Source: Agromyces bauzanensis (GTDB taxonomy: Bacteria > Actinomycetota > Actinomycetes > Actinomycetales > Microbacteriaceae). From it: a DNA stretch of 64,000 nt. Below the pieces are notes generated by a model that saw only the letters and a list, made by a program, of their open reading frames with translations, ran no database searches and was not told the origin of the DNA. Shown here piece after piece: positions 8,316 to 16,522 of this stretch. Location of the stretch: contig NZ_BMMD01000005.1 of the NCBI RefSeq assembly GCF_014645655.1, positions 62,001 to 126,000 of the forward strand. The letters run 5' to 3'. How positions within the stretch are numbered: position 1 is the stretch's first letter; each line of letters opens with the position of its first letter. The position numbers were made by a program, and so were the translations under genes.

Positions 8316-8768
8316 TCACGGCGCGGGATGCCACTCCTCGGCGAGGATCCCGTAGGTGAAGCCGTCGATCCAGCCGAGCTCGGTGAACGCGAGGTCGAAC
8401 ATGGACCGCGCGATGGCCGTCGCGTACCCCCTGCCGGCGTGCGCGGGATCGACGAGACAGCCGAGATCCGCCTCCGTCCCGCGCCAGGCGTCGCCGTCCG
8501 GCTGGCCCACGCCGTCGCGCACGTTCAGCCACCCGGTGCCGATGACGAGCCCATCGAGCTCTGTCACCGCCGCGTGCTGGTCGGGGTCCTCGACGCCGTC
8601 GAGCCACGCCCTTCGGAACGCCTCGGGATCCACGGTGGTGCGCAGCAGCAAGCGGATGACGTCGGGGGGATTGCGCTGCACGAGCACCCCGTCGAGGTCG
8701 TCGCTCATCGGCGGCCGGAGCACGAGCGATCCGGCCGCACGCGGCCACGCCACCTGTGCCGACGTCAC
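8316..8768 (-). CDS. GNAT-family N-acetyltransferase
   Basis: A 150-residue acetyltransferase. The acetyl-CoA loop is present as LGCLVDPAHAGRGYATAIAR (the R/Q-x-x-G-x-G/A type), followed by the typical FTYGILAEEWHP end. The GTG at 8768 is preferred because it overlaps the stop of the upstream YbaK gene (GTGA). A longer frame reaching 8888 would add an Arg/Gly-rich antisense-like tail. The substrate is unknown; translational coupling to a deacylase gene says little about it. Confidence 0.8.
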   Translation of the reverse strand: MTSAQVAWPRAAGSLVLRPPMSDDLDGVLVQRNPPDVIRLLLRTTVDPEAFRRAWLDGVEDPDQHAAVTELDGLVIGTGWLNVRDGVGQPDGDAWRGTEADLGCLVDPAHAGRGYATAIARSMFDLAFTELGWIDGFTYGILAEEWHPAP

Positions 8769-9283
8769 GCGTCGGCCGTCGCCTGGCCCGGCGGTGGCTC
8801 GACCGCCCCAGGCGTGCCGCCCGTGATCCGCACCAGCTCGTCGAACGTGGTCGGGAACACCGTCTTCGCGTGCCCGGCGGCCGCCCACACCCGGTCGTAG
8901 CGCGCGAGGTCGGTGTCGACGACCGTGCGCACGGGCGACGGATGTCCCACCGGCGCCACTCCCCCGATGACCTGGCCCGTCGCCTCCTTCACGATCTCCT
9001 TCGAGGCACGCCCGATGCGACCGCCGAGCTGCTCGCCGAGCCAGTGCGTGTCGACCCGGTGTGCCCCCGACGTGAGCACGAGTATGGGCAGGTCATCGAG
9101 CGTGAACACGAGCGAGTTGGCGATCTGGCCGACCTCGACGCCGAGCGCATCGGCGGCGAGCTGCGCCGTCGTCACCGCGTCGTCGAACCAGACGATGTCG
9201 GGAGTGAGTCCGTGGCGCGCGAGCGCGTCGACGACACGGTCGACGGCGGCGTGCGAAGGTGCGGAGGTCTGCTCGGGGGGCAT
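8765..9283 (-). CDS. YbaK/EbsC-family aminoacyl-tRNA deacylase
   Basis: A 172-residue single-domain protein of the YbaK/ProRS-associated editing superfamily, which hydrolyses mischarged tRNAs such as Cys- or Ala-tRNA(Pro). Typical segments are GVEVGQIANSLVF (with the conserved IxNSLVF core), PILVLTSGAHRVD, GRASKEIVKEATGQVIGGVA and GHAKTVFPTTFDELVRITGG. -10 TAGGAT (9290-9295) ends 6 bases before the ATG, so the mRNA is likely leaderless. The exact tRNA specificity cannot be read from sequence. Confidence 0.87.
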   Translation of the reverse strand: MPPEQTSAPSHAAVDRVVDALARHGLTPDIVWFDDAVTTAQLAADALGVEVGQIANSLVFTLDDLPILVLTSGAHRVDTHWLGEQLGGRIGRASKEIVKEATGQVIGGVAPVGHPSPVRTVVDTDLARYDRVWAAAGHAKTVFPTTFDELVRITGGTPGAVEPPPGQATADA

Positions 9284-9369
9284 GCATCGATCCTACGAGT
9301 GCGAATGCGGCATCCGCCCGCCTCAGCGGTCCTCGCGACCCGTTCACGGGACTGCCGTAGGGTGCGATC

Positions 9370-10728
9370 GTGAGCACAACCCCTTCCCCCGCACACGACC
9401 GGCTCGCCCGCCGACTCGGACTCCGCGACGCCGTCGCGATCGGGCTCGCCGCGATGATCGGCGCCGGCGTGTTCGCCGTGTGGGCGCCCGCCGCGCAGGC
9501 GGCGGGGTCATGGCTGCTCGCGGGTCTTGCGATCGCCGCGCTCGTCGCCATCGCGAACGCCGGGTCGACGGCGCAGCTCGCGGTGCGCTATCCCGAGGCG
9601 GGCGGCGCGTACCGCTACGGCCGTGAGCGGCTCGGCGCGTGGCCGGGCTTCCTCGCCGGGTGGGGATTCGTGATCGGCAAGACCGCGAGCTGCGCCGCGA
9701 TGGCGATCACCGCCGCGGCGTACCTCGTGCCGCCCGCGTGGCAGAAGCCGGTCGCGGTCGCTGCGGTGATCGTGCTCGTCGGCGTCAACGTGCTCGGGGT
9801 CACCCGCACCGCGCGGGTGGCATCGGTGATCGTGTCGGCGGTGCTCGCAGTGCTCGTCGTGGTGGCCGCGGCGGGGGTGGCCGCGATTGCGGGCGGCGGC
9901 TGGGGTGCGGGCGCCATCGGCGAACAGCCCTCCGTCGTGCCTCCGGTCGGTGCACCGGAAACCGCCTCCGCCGCGATCGCCGGGGCCTACGGCGTGCTGC
10001 AGGCTGCCGCCCTGATCTTCTTCGCCTTCGCCGGATACGCGCGCATCGCGACGCTCGGCGAGGAGGTGCGCGAGCCGACCCGGACGATCCCGCGTGCGAT
10101 CGGCGTGGCGTTCGCGATCGTGCTCGTCGTGTACGCAGCGGTGGGCACGGCGGCGCTCGGTGCGCTCGGACCCGACTCGCTCGCGTCATCCGCCGCACCG
10201 CTCGTCGACGTGGTCGGCGTCGCCGGATGGCTCTGGACCGAGCCGATCGTGCGCGTGGCTGCGGGCGTCGCCGCGCTCGGATCGCTGCTCGCGCTCGTCG
10301 CGGGCGTCGGCCGCACGAGCCTCGCGATGGCGCGCGACGGCGAACTGCCGCGCCGGCTGGCCACGGTGCATCCACGGTTCGGCGTGCCGCACGTCGCCGA
10401 GATCACCGTGGGCGTCGCGGTCGTCGTGCTCGTGCTCGTCGCCGACCTTCGCGGCGCCATCGGCTTCTCGTCGTTCGGCGTGCTGCTCTACTACCTGGTC
10501 GCGAACGCCTCGGCCCTCACCCAGCCGGCCGGCGAACGGCTCGTGCCGCGCTGGCTGTCGTGGCTGGGGGCCGTCGGATGCGTCGTGCTCGTCGTGACCC
10601 TGCCGCTGCCGTCGATCCTCGGCGGTGTCACCGTGTTCGCCGTCGGCGCGGTCATCCGGCTCATCGTCGCGGCGATACGCCGCCGTCGGGGCGGATCGCC
10701 GCCCGCCGCCCCGATCCCGAGCGAATAG
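9370..10728 (+). CDS. APC-superfamily amino acid/amine permease
   Basis: A 452-residue membrane protein with about 12 helices. It opens with the family's helix-1 signature LGLRDAVAIGLAAMIGAGVF and continues with the NAGSTAQLAVRYPEAGGAYRYGRERLG segment (in parts), FFAFAGYARIATLGEEV and EPTRTIPRAI. These mark the APC (amino acid-polyamine-organocation) family; the substrate is open. The GTG at 9370 lies 6 bases after a -10 TAGGGT (9358-9363) and lacks a ribosome site. Confidence 0.87.
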   Translation: MSTTPSPAHDRLARRLGLRDAVAIGLAAMIGAGVFAVWAPAAQAAGSWLLAGLAIAALVAIANAGSTAQLAVRYPEAGGAYRYGRERLGAWPGFLAGWGFVIGKTASCAAMAITAAAYLVPPAWQKPVAVAAVIVLVGVNVLGVTRTARVASVIVSAVLAVLVVVAAAGVAAIAGGGWGAGAIGEQPSVVPPVGAPETASAAIAGAYGVLQAAALIFFAFAGYARIATLGEEVREPTRTIPRAIGVAFAIVLVVYAAVGTAALGALGPDSLASSAAPLVDVVGVAGWLWTEPIVRVAAGVAALGSLLALVAGVGRTSLAMARDGELPRRLATVHPRFGVPHVAEITVGVAVVVLVLVADLRGAIGFSSFGVLLYYLVANASALTQPAGERLVPRWLSWLGAVGCVVLVVTLPLPSILGGVTVFAVGAVIRLIVAAIRRRRGGSPPAAPIPSE

Positions 10729-10738
10729 GCTGAGCGGC

Positions 10739-11275
10739 ATGAGCGCAGATCCCTCGGCCCGAATCCTCACCCTCGCCGGCATCCCGGCCCCCTTCTGCGA
10801 CGAGCGCGCGTTCGTCGCGGCCGGCGCCGTCATCGTCGGCAACGTGCGCCTCGCCCCCGGCTCGAGCGTCTGGTACAACGCGGTGCTCCGCGCCGAGGCG
10901 GAGCCCATCGTGCTCGGCGAGGACTCGAACCTGCAGGACGCGGTCGTCTGCCACGTCGACGCCGGCTACCCGCTCACGATCGGGCGCGGCGTCTCCGTGG
11001 GGCACGGCGCGGTGCTGCACGGCTGCACCGTGGAGGACGACTGCCTCATCGGCATGGGCGCGACGGTGCTGAACGGCGCCGTGATCGGCGCGGGTTCGCT
11101 CGTCGCGGCCGGGGCGGTCGTGCTCGAGGGCACGGTCGTGCCGCCGGGCTCGCTCGTCGCCGGCGTCCCGGCCAAGGTGCGGCGCGAGCTCTCCGACGAG
11201 GAGCGCGACGGCCTCAAGCGCAACGCGGCCCACTACCTGAAGCACGTCGAGGAGCACACCGCGCCCGTCGACTGA
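10739..11275 (+). CDS. Gamma-class carbonic anhydrase family protein
   Basis: A 178-residue left-handed beta-helix protein made of hexapeptide repeats (VIVGNVRL, VLGEDSNL, TIGRGVSVG, CLIGMGATV). The three zinc/iron ligand histidines of the family appear in VVCHVD, VGHGAVLHG (first His) and its second His. The family hydrates CO2 or, in many members, has no confirmed activity (YrdA/PaaY types). -10 TAGGCT (10726-10731) overlaps the permease stop codon and ends 7 bases before the ATG, so it has its own, leaderless promoter despite the 10-bp gap to the permease. Confidence 0.87.
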   Translation: MSADPSARILTLAGIPAPFCDERAFVAAGAVIVGNVRLAPGSSVWYNAVLRAEAEPIVLGEDSNLQDAVVCHVDAGYPLTIGRGVSVGHGAVLHGCTVEDDCLIGMGATVLNGAVIGAGSLVAAGAVVLEGTVVPPGSLVAGVPAKVRRELSDEERDGLKRNAAHYLKHVEEHTAPVD

Positions 11276-11287
11276 GCCGAGCGGGCG

Positions 11288-12649
11288 TCAGCGCACCGGT
11301 TGCCCGCTGGCGCTCGACGCGGTGGCCGTGACGCCGACCTCGGCCACGGTCGCAGCCGAGGCATCCGCGTCGCCCGCGAGCCGTCGACGGAGGCGCCGCA
11401 CGCGGTGCACCACGATGCGGACGGCGAGCCCGGCACCCCACGCCGCCGCGCCGAGGAGGCTCCGGTCGTACGGGCCGAGCATGCGCCGTCGTTCGTACGC
11501 CGTGCGGAGCGTGCCGCCGAGGAGGTCGTGAGCGCGCCCGAGCCGCGGCAGTGGCACGATCTCGCGGGCCTCGGCGAGCGCGTGCAGGCGCCCGGTCCAG
11601 TCGTCGGCATCGCGGCCATGGAAGTAGTTGTCGGCGGTCCATGCGGGATCCGCGTGTCGGAAGCGGCCCTCCACCAGGTCCTCCGTGGAGCCGAACAGGC
11701 CCGACCCCTCGAACACGGTGTTGATCATCGACGGCGACACGCCGAAGTCGTCGAGGAGGAGCACCGGCATGCCGAGGGCCACCGCTTCCAGGGCGGCCGT
11801 CGAGCTCACCGTGACGAGCGCGCCCGCCCGCGCGAGCTTCTCGGCCATGGGGCCGTCCTCGACCACAAGGTTCGGCGGTACCCCGTCGGCGAGGTCCTCG
11901 ACGAGGTCAGCGTAGTCGTGCTCCTCGAAGTGGGTCTGCGCCTCGCCGCGACGTGCACGCACCTTGACCACGACGCGCCGCTCGAGGTGTCGGCGGGCAT
12001 GCGCGGCGAGCGCCTCGAGCACGCGGAGCCGGTCGTCGCGCGCGGCGGGCACCTTCGCCTGTGCGGCGAAGACGACATCGGTGCGGTCGGATGTCGCGTC
12101 CGAGGCGGCCTGGCTCGCGACCTCCGTCGCGAGGAAGGGAAGGGTGGCCAGTCCGAACCTGCGGTCGAGGTCGAGCTCGGCGGCGTTGGCGCGGAACTCC
12201 CGCACCTCGCGGCGGCTGTGCAGCACCACGAGGTCGGTCTGCTCGCGGTAGACCACGGCCTTCGGCACCGCCGGGATCGTGAGGCCGGGGAAGCCGCTCA
12301 CGAGCACGGGCCGGTCGTCGCGACCCTCGAGGCGTGGCGCCACGACCCGCACGAACGGCCCCCGCAGCGAGAGCAGCACGGCGTGCGGGTCGAACCCGTC
12401 GACGAGCGCGTCGAGGTCGTCGAGGTGGAGCACCCGCACGTCGGCCGCGGCGAAGCGGGTGCCCGCGAGCGCGTCGACGAGCTGACGCCCGCTCGGCATC
12501 ACCGGCGAGGCGAGGATCACGAGTCGGCTCTTCCACGTGGGCGGCAGCGTCGAGGCGAGCGCCGCGCCCCACTTCACGTAGGAGTCGGAGTCGGCGACGA
12601 CGAGCAGGCGCCGCGCCGCGACAGCCGTCATCGTGGTCGACGACGGAGT
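11288..12649 (-). CDS. DUF6716-type putative glycosyltransferase
   Basis: A protein of about 454 residues (GTG at 12652, overlapping the NeuB stop as GTGA; coordinates here are given to within that overlap). It begins with LLVVADSDSYVKWGAALA and has a glycosyltransferase-like C-terminal half (LVVEDGPMAEKLARAGALVT, VSSTAALEAVALGMPVLLL) resembling CDP-glycerol/sialyl-type transferases, then a basic membrane-proximal segment near the end (VRIVVHRVRRLRRRL). Being last in a three-gene nonulosonic acid operon, it probably transfers the CMP-activated sugar or extends the polymer. That role is inferred from context. Confidence 0.75.
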   Translation of the reverse strand, partial: TPSSTTMTAVAARRLLVVADSDSYVKWGAALASTLPPTWKSRLVILASPVMPSGRQLVDALAGTRFAAADVRVLHLDDLDALVDGFDPHAVLLSLRGPFVRVVAPRLEGRDDRPVLVSGFPGLTIPAVPKAVVYREQTDLVVLHSRREVREFRANAAELDLDRRFGLATLPFLATEVASQAASDATSDRTDVVFAAQAKVPAARDDRLRVLEALAAHARRHLERRVVVKVRARRGEAQTHFEEHDYADLVEDLADGVPPNLVVEDGPMAEKLARAGALVTVSSTAALEAVALGMPVLLLDDFGVSPSMINTVFEGSGLFGSTEDLVEGRFRHADPAWTADNYFHGRDADDWTGRLHALAEAREIVPLPRLGRAHDLLGGTLRTAYERRRMLGPYDRSLLGAAAWGAGLAVRIVVHRVRRLRRRLAGDADASAATVAEVGVTATASSASGQPVR

Positions 12650-13521
12650 CACGCGGCGACCCGGCGGAGCTTCGCGCGCGGTGCCTCCTCACCGGGGAAC
12701 ACACGCTTCACGCCGTCGCCCATGGCGTCGCCGATGATCCGGATGTCGCGCACGAGGTGCGCGAAGCCCTGCGGCTCGAGCGACGCGGCCTGGTCGCTGC
12801 CCCACATCGCCCGGTCGAGGGTGATGTGCCGCTCGACGGCGACCGCGCCGAGCGCGACCGCGGCGAGCGAGATCTGCAGCCCGTGCTCATGTCCCGAGTA
12901 GCCGACCGGCACACCCGGATAACGCTGCCGCAGCGTGTCGATCATGCGGAGGTTGGCCTCCTCGGCCGGCATCGGGTAGCTCGAAGTGGCGTGCATGAGC
13001 ACGAGGCGCTCCGTGCCGAGCGTCTCGAGCGCCCGGTCGATCTCCTCGATCGTCGACATGCCCGTGGAGCAGATGACGGGCTTACCCGTCGCGGCGAGTG
13101 CGGCGAGCAGCTCGAGGTCGGTGAGCGACGCCGACGCGACCTTGTGCGCGACCACGCCCAGCCCTTCGAGGAACCCGACCGACGGCACGTCCCACGGTGA
13201 GGCGAACCAGTCGATGCCGGCGCGCAGCGCGTACGACGCGATCTCGAGGTACTCGCGCTCGCCGAACTCCACGCGGCGGCGGTAGTCGAGGTAGGTCATG
13301 GTGCCCCACGGGGTCTCCCTCGGCAGGTCGCGCATGTGCTCGGGCGTCGCGATCTCGGGCGTGCGCTTCTGGAACTTCACCGCCTGCGCACCCGACTCCA
13401 CGGCCACGTCGATGAGGCGCTTCGCGATCTCGATGTCGCCGTTGTGGTTCAGGCCGATCTCACCGATGACGTAGACGGGGTTGTCGGTGCCGATCTCCGA
13501 TCGGCCGATGCGGACGGACAT
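12649..13521 (-). CDS. neuB: N-acetylneuraminate synthase family protein (NeuB-like)
   Basis: A 290-residue TIM-barrel enzyme that condenses phosphoenolpyruvate with a six-carbon sugar to form a nine-carbon nonulosonic acid. Family motifs are YVIGEIGLNHNGD, AVKFQKRTPE, DWFASPWD, HKVASASLTD, ICSTGMST, YPMPAEEANL and GYSGHEHG. It lacks the C-terminal SAF (antifreeze-like) domain of classic NeuB, stopping just after the barrel (KRVFPGEEAPRAKLR). The ATG at 13521 has AGGGAG about 6-7 bases upstream; a GTG at 13536 overlapping the neuA stop is the alternative. The product could be Neu5Ac, Kdn or a relative. Confidence 0.9.
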   Translation of the reverse strand: MSVRIGRSEIGTDNPVYVIGEIGLNHNGDIEIAKRLIDVAVESGAQAVKFQKRTPEIATPEHMRDLPRETPWGTMTYLDYRRRVEFGEREYLEIASYALRAGIDWFASPWDVPSVGFLEGLGVVAHKVASASLTDLELLAALAATGKPVICSTGMSTIEEIDRALETLGTERLVLMHATSSYPMPAEEANLRMIDTLRQRYPGVPVGYSGHEHGLQISLAAVALGAVAVERHITLDRAMWGSDQAASLEPQGFAHLVRDIRIIGDAMGDGVKRVFPGEEAPRAKLRRVAA

Positions 13522-13532
13522 GTCGTGCTCCC

Positions 13533-14870
13533 TCACTCGGGGTCGCGCGAGTGCGCGGGGTCGGATGCGCCGCGACGGGCGCCTGGCTCGCGGGCCGCGA
13601 GGATCAGGTCGGCGAGCTCGCGCACGGCGCCGTGCCCGCCGGGGCTCTGCAGCACGTGCCGGGCCGCCTCGAGCGCCTCGGGCGCGGCATCGGGCACCGC
13701 GACGGGCCAGCCGGCGAGGTCGAGCGCAGGTACGTCACCGCGGTCGTTGCCGAGGTAGGCGATGCGATCGAGCCGGATGCTGCGGGCCGTCGCCCAGTCG
13801 CGGAGCACCTCGCCCTTGGCGGGGACGCCCTGCGCGCACTCCACGCCGAGCTTCTCGGCGCGGCGTCCGACCACGGGGTTCTCCTCGGCGGAGATGATGA
13901 GCACGGGGATGCCGGCGGCCCGCAGGCGCGCGATCCCGTGGCCGTCGCTGCGGCTCACGCGCACCGACTCGCGGCCGAGCTGGTCGACCATGACGGTGTC
14001 GTCGGTGTGCACGCCGTCGAAGTCGGTGACGAGTGCGTCGACGTCGATGAGCGGATGCCGCGGTCCGAGCTCGCGATCGATCCGCACGGCGAGCGTGCGC
14101 GCGCGCTCGAGGTCGGCGTCGTCGTCGATCTCGATGGCGTGGTCGGGGTGCACGGGCTGGACGCCGACGCGGCCGAAGAAGCGGTGCCCTGCCTCTCGGA
14201 ATCCGTCGGTGGCGAACACGTAGAACGCGCCCGTCTCGGCATACTCGGGCGTGCGGTCCTGCCGGCGCGGGCGGTGGGACATCTCGTGGTTCACGCCCAC
14301 GGCGGTCGCGCCGATCTCGCGCCAGAGGAACACGTGCGTCGGCGCCGCGGCGAACACGACGTCGCGCTCGCCGCTCGCCACGCGCTCGACGGCCGCGTCG
14401 AGGTCGGCCGGGTCGATGAACGGCGACGTCGCCTGGATGAACACGGTGACTGCCGCGGGTTGCAGAGCAACCGAAGGGAGCGTCTCGAAACCCGCCCCCA
14501 CCCGCTCCAGCTCGTCCAGCGCGTGCAGCAGCGCCGACTCGCTCGTCGCGGTGCTCCCCGCCAGCTCGGCCGGGCGGCCGATCACCTCGGCGCCTGCAGC
14601 GCGGGCAGCCTCGGCGATCTCCCCGTCGTCGGTCGTGACGACGACGCGCCCGATCCGATCCGCGGCGAGCGCGGCGCGCACGGCGCGGGTGATGAGCGGC
14701 ACGCCCCCGACCCGGGCGACGTTCTTGCCGGGCAGGCCCTGCGACCCGCCCCGCGCCGGGATGATCGCGGTCGCGACGTCGGGTGCGGCATCCCCCCGCC
14801 CTTTTCGCGTGCCCGAGTGCTGCACGGCGGCGACGGCGGCCGGAGCGTCGGCGAGGTCGATCTGGGCCAT
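13533..14870 (-). CDS. neuA: Acylneuraminate cytidylyltransferase fused to a HAD phosphatase
   Basis: A 445-residue two-domain protein. Residues about 33-275 are a CMP-nonulosonate synthetase (IIPARGGSQGLPGKN nucleotide loop, VVVTTDDGEIAEAA, VFIQATSPF, ETGAFYVF). Residues about 280-430 are a KdsC-like HAD phosphatase (VTDFDGVHTDD with the nucleophile Asp, SRSDGHGIARLR, LIISAEEN, and GNDRGDVPAL for Mg binding). The fusion suggests one enzyme both dephosphorylates a nonulosonate 9-phosphate and activates the sugar with CTP. -10 TAGCTT (14877-14882) ends 6 bases before the ATG, so the operon's mRNA is likely leaderless. Confidence 0.92.
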   Translation of the reverse strand: MAQIDLADAPAAVAAVQHSGTRKGRGDAAPDVATAIIPARGGSQGLPGKNVARVGGVPLITRAVRAALAADRIGRVVVTTDDGEIAEAARAAGAEVIGRPAELAGSTATSESALLHALDELERVGAGFETLPSVALQPAAVTVFIQATSPFIDPADLDAAVERVASGERDVVFAAAPTHVFLWREIGATAVGVNHEMSHRPRRQDRTPEYAETGAFYVFATDGFREAGHRFFGRVGVQPVHPDHAIEIDDDADLERARTLAVRIDRELGPRHPLIDVDALVTDFDGVHTDDTVMVDQLGRESVRVSRSDGHGIARLRAAGIPVLIISAEENPVVGRRAEKLGVECAQGVPAKGEVLRDWATARSIRLDRIAYLGNDRGDVPALDLAGWPVAVPDAAPEALEAARHVLQSPGGHGAVRELADLILAAREPGARRGASDPAHSRDPE

Positions 14871-15017
14871 GGCGCGAAGCTACGCGCGGCAGGCAGCCGA
14901 ACGGTGAACGGACGGTGAACGCGAACCGACCGGGAGGTCGATGAGCGGTGCTGCGGCGGCCGCGGAATCCGTTCATCGGGCGGGTTGGGCACCCGAAGAT
15001 GGCCAGTGCTCCGGCTC

Positions 15018-15287
15018 CGGTTTCCGCGGGGTCGTGCCCGAGTTCACGGCCGATGTCGGCATCAAGCGGGGCGAGAAGATCGACGACGCCATCATGCGCG
15101 ACAACGAAGTTCGGATCCTGATCGAGTCCAAGAGTTCCACCGCTCCGCTCAAGGTCGAGCACGCGTCCCGACTCTTCCGCTACTTCGCCGTCACGAACGC
15201 CCGCGTTGCTGTGCTCACGAGCGGTCAGATCTACCACTTCTTCACGGACCTCGATGCGCCAGATCGAACAGTCGACGCGTTCGCAGG
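15018..15287 (+). pseudogene. Remnant of a type I restriction HsdR-like N-terminal nuclease domain
   Basis: About 85 codons read as the HSDR_N-type domain: VVPEFTADVGIKRGEKIDDA, VRILIESKSS, KVEHASRLFRYFAVTNARVA, VLTSGQIYHFFTDLD. The E..V-D..I-ES-K arrangement is the PD-(D/E)xK nuclease core (Asp in KIDDAI, Glu-x-Lys in IESKSS). The usual N-terminal 60 or so residues and everything after the DLDAPDR segment are missing. The open frame continues only as an Arg-rich read antisense to folD. An ATG at 14941 opens the frame, but its first 28 codons do not look like the family. This is a truncated leftover, not a working gene. Confidence 0.65.
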
Positions 15288-15403
15288 TTCGCGACATCCG
15301 CTCGCCGAAGGCGGCCGATCTTCGCGACGACGCACCGAACTCCGCCCGCCGTCGCGAAACGGAGCCGCCGTCGGCGTGACCGGCGGTGGCGAGGCTCCAG
15401 CGC

Positions 15404-16291
15404 CTACCTGTGTTGCAGGCGCAGTTCCGCGGCCTTCACGACGTTGGCGAGCAGCATCGCGCGGGTCATCGGGCCGACGCCGCCCGGGTTCGGCGAGAGG
15501 TGCCCGGCGACCTCGGCGACGGCGGGGTCGACGTCGCCGGTCAGCCTGCCCTTGCCGGTCTCCTCGTCCTGCACGCGCGTGATGCCGACGTCGAGCACGG
15601 CGGCGCCCGGCTTCACCCAGTCGGCCTGCACGAGGTGCGGCACGCCCACGGCCGCCACGACGATGTCGGCGCGTCGCACCTCCTCGGCGAGGTCGACGGT
15701 GCGCGAGTGCGTGAGCGTCACCGTGGCATCCAGGCCCTTGCGGGTGAACAGCAGGCCGAGCGGGCGACCCACGGTGAGACCGCGGCCGATGACGGTGACG
15801 TGCCGACCGCGGATGGGCACGTCGTACCGGCGCAGCATCTCGACGATGCCGGCCGGCGTGCACGGCAGCGGCGAGTGCAGGTCGCCCTCGATGCCGAGCA
15901 CCAGCCGGCCGAGGTTCGTCGGGTGCAGGCCGTCGGCGTCCTTGTCGGGGTCGATGAGCTCGAGCATGGCGTTCTCGTCGTGGCCGGCGGGCAGCGGGAG
16001 CTGCATGATGTACCCGGTCACCTCGCGCGCCGAGTTGAGGTCGCGGATCGCGGTGCGCACGTCGGCCGTCGACGCCGACGTGGGCAGGTCGACGCGGATC
16101 GACTCGATGCCGACCTCGGCGCAGTCGCGGTGCTTGCCCGCGACGTAGGAGCGCGATCCGGGGTCGTCGCCGACGAGCAGCGTGCCGAGTCCCGGCACGA
16201 CGCCGTGGGAGCGCAGGGCGGTGATGCGGGAGGCGAGCTCCTGCTTCACCGCGGCGGCGGTCGCGACGCCGTCGAGCGTGATGGCGGTCAT
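15404..16291 (-). CDS. folD: Bifunctional methylene-THF dehydrogenase / methenyl-THF cyclohydrolase
   Basis: A 295-residue FolD that oxidises 5,10-methylene-THF with NADP and hydrolyses the product to 10-formyl-THF. Signatures are [22 protein letters not shown] (in parts; Tyr and Lys of the active site in SYVAGK), [16 protein letters not shown]-like [20 protein letters not shown] for NADP, and the C-terminal [19 protein letters not shown]. It lies 231 bp downstream of glyA on the same strand and is presumably in the same riboswitch-controlled transcript. Confidence 0.96.
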   Translation of the reverse strand: MTAITLDGVATAAAVKQELASRITALRSHGVVPGLGTLLVGDDPGSRSYVAGKHRDCAEVGIESIRVDLPTSASTADVRTAIRDLNSAREVTGYIMQLPLPAGHDENAMLELIDPDKDADGLHPTNLGRLVLGIEGDLHSPLPCTPAGIVEMLRRYDVPIRGRHVTVIGRGLTVGRPLGLLFTRKGLDATVTLTHSRTVDLAEEVRRADIVVAAVGVPHLVQADWVKPGAAVLDVGITRVQDEETGKGRLTGDVDPAVAEVAGHLSPNPGGVGPMTRAMLLANVVKAAELRLQHR

Positions 16292-16317
16292 GGTCTCTCC
16301 TCCTGGTGGCGACTCCG

Positions 16318-16508
16318 CGTTCAGAATTCAGAATCCGGTGTTCGGAATTCAGGAGCGCGGAGCGCGGGTGCGCTGGTCGCACCGGCGATTCGGTCAGTTC
16401 GGAACGACGCCGACCGCCGCGCTCCTGAATTCTGACCGCCACGCTCCCGAATTCCGAACGCCGCGCTCCTGAATTCCGACCGCCACGCTCCTGAATTCTG
16501 AACGGTGG
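16318..16508. repeat. GAATTC-centred 22-bp tandem repeats with inverted flanking copies (glyA-folD gap)
   Basis: Four head-to-tail 22-bp units begin at 16421, 16443, 16465 and 16487. Each reads GCTCC-(T/C)-GAATTC-(C/T)-GA followed by about 8 variable bases. Two inverted copies lie at 16318-16334 and 16340-16360, so the cluster can fold as a nested stem (for example 16340-16358 with part of the unit at 16465). Six GAATTC cores occur in about 190 bp of otherwise high-GC DNA. It fills the gap between two cotranscribed genes, where a REP-like RNA-stabilising or attenuating role is possible. Confidence 0.85.
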
Positions 16509-16522
16509 CGGTGGGCTGGTGA

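Noticed and set aside
16421-16508. CRISPR array at the 22-bp repeats
   Set aside because: The units are directly abutting with no spacers, and no cas gene is near.
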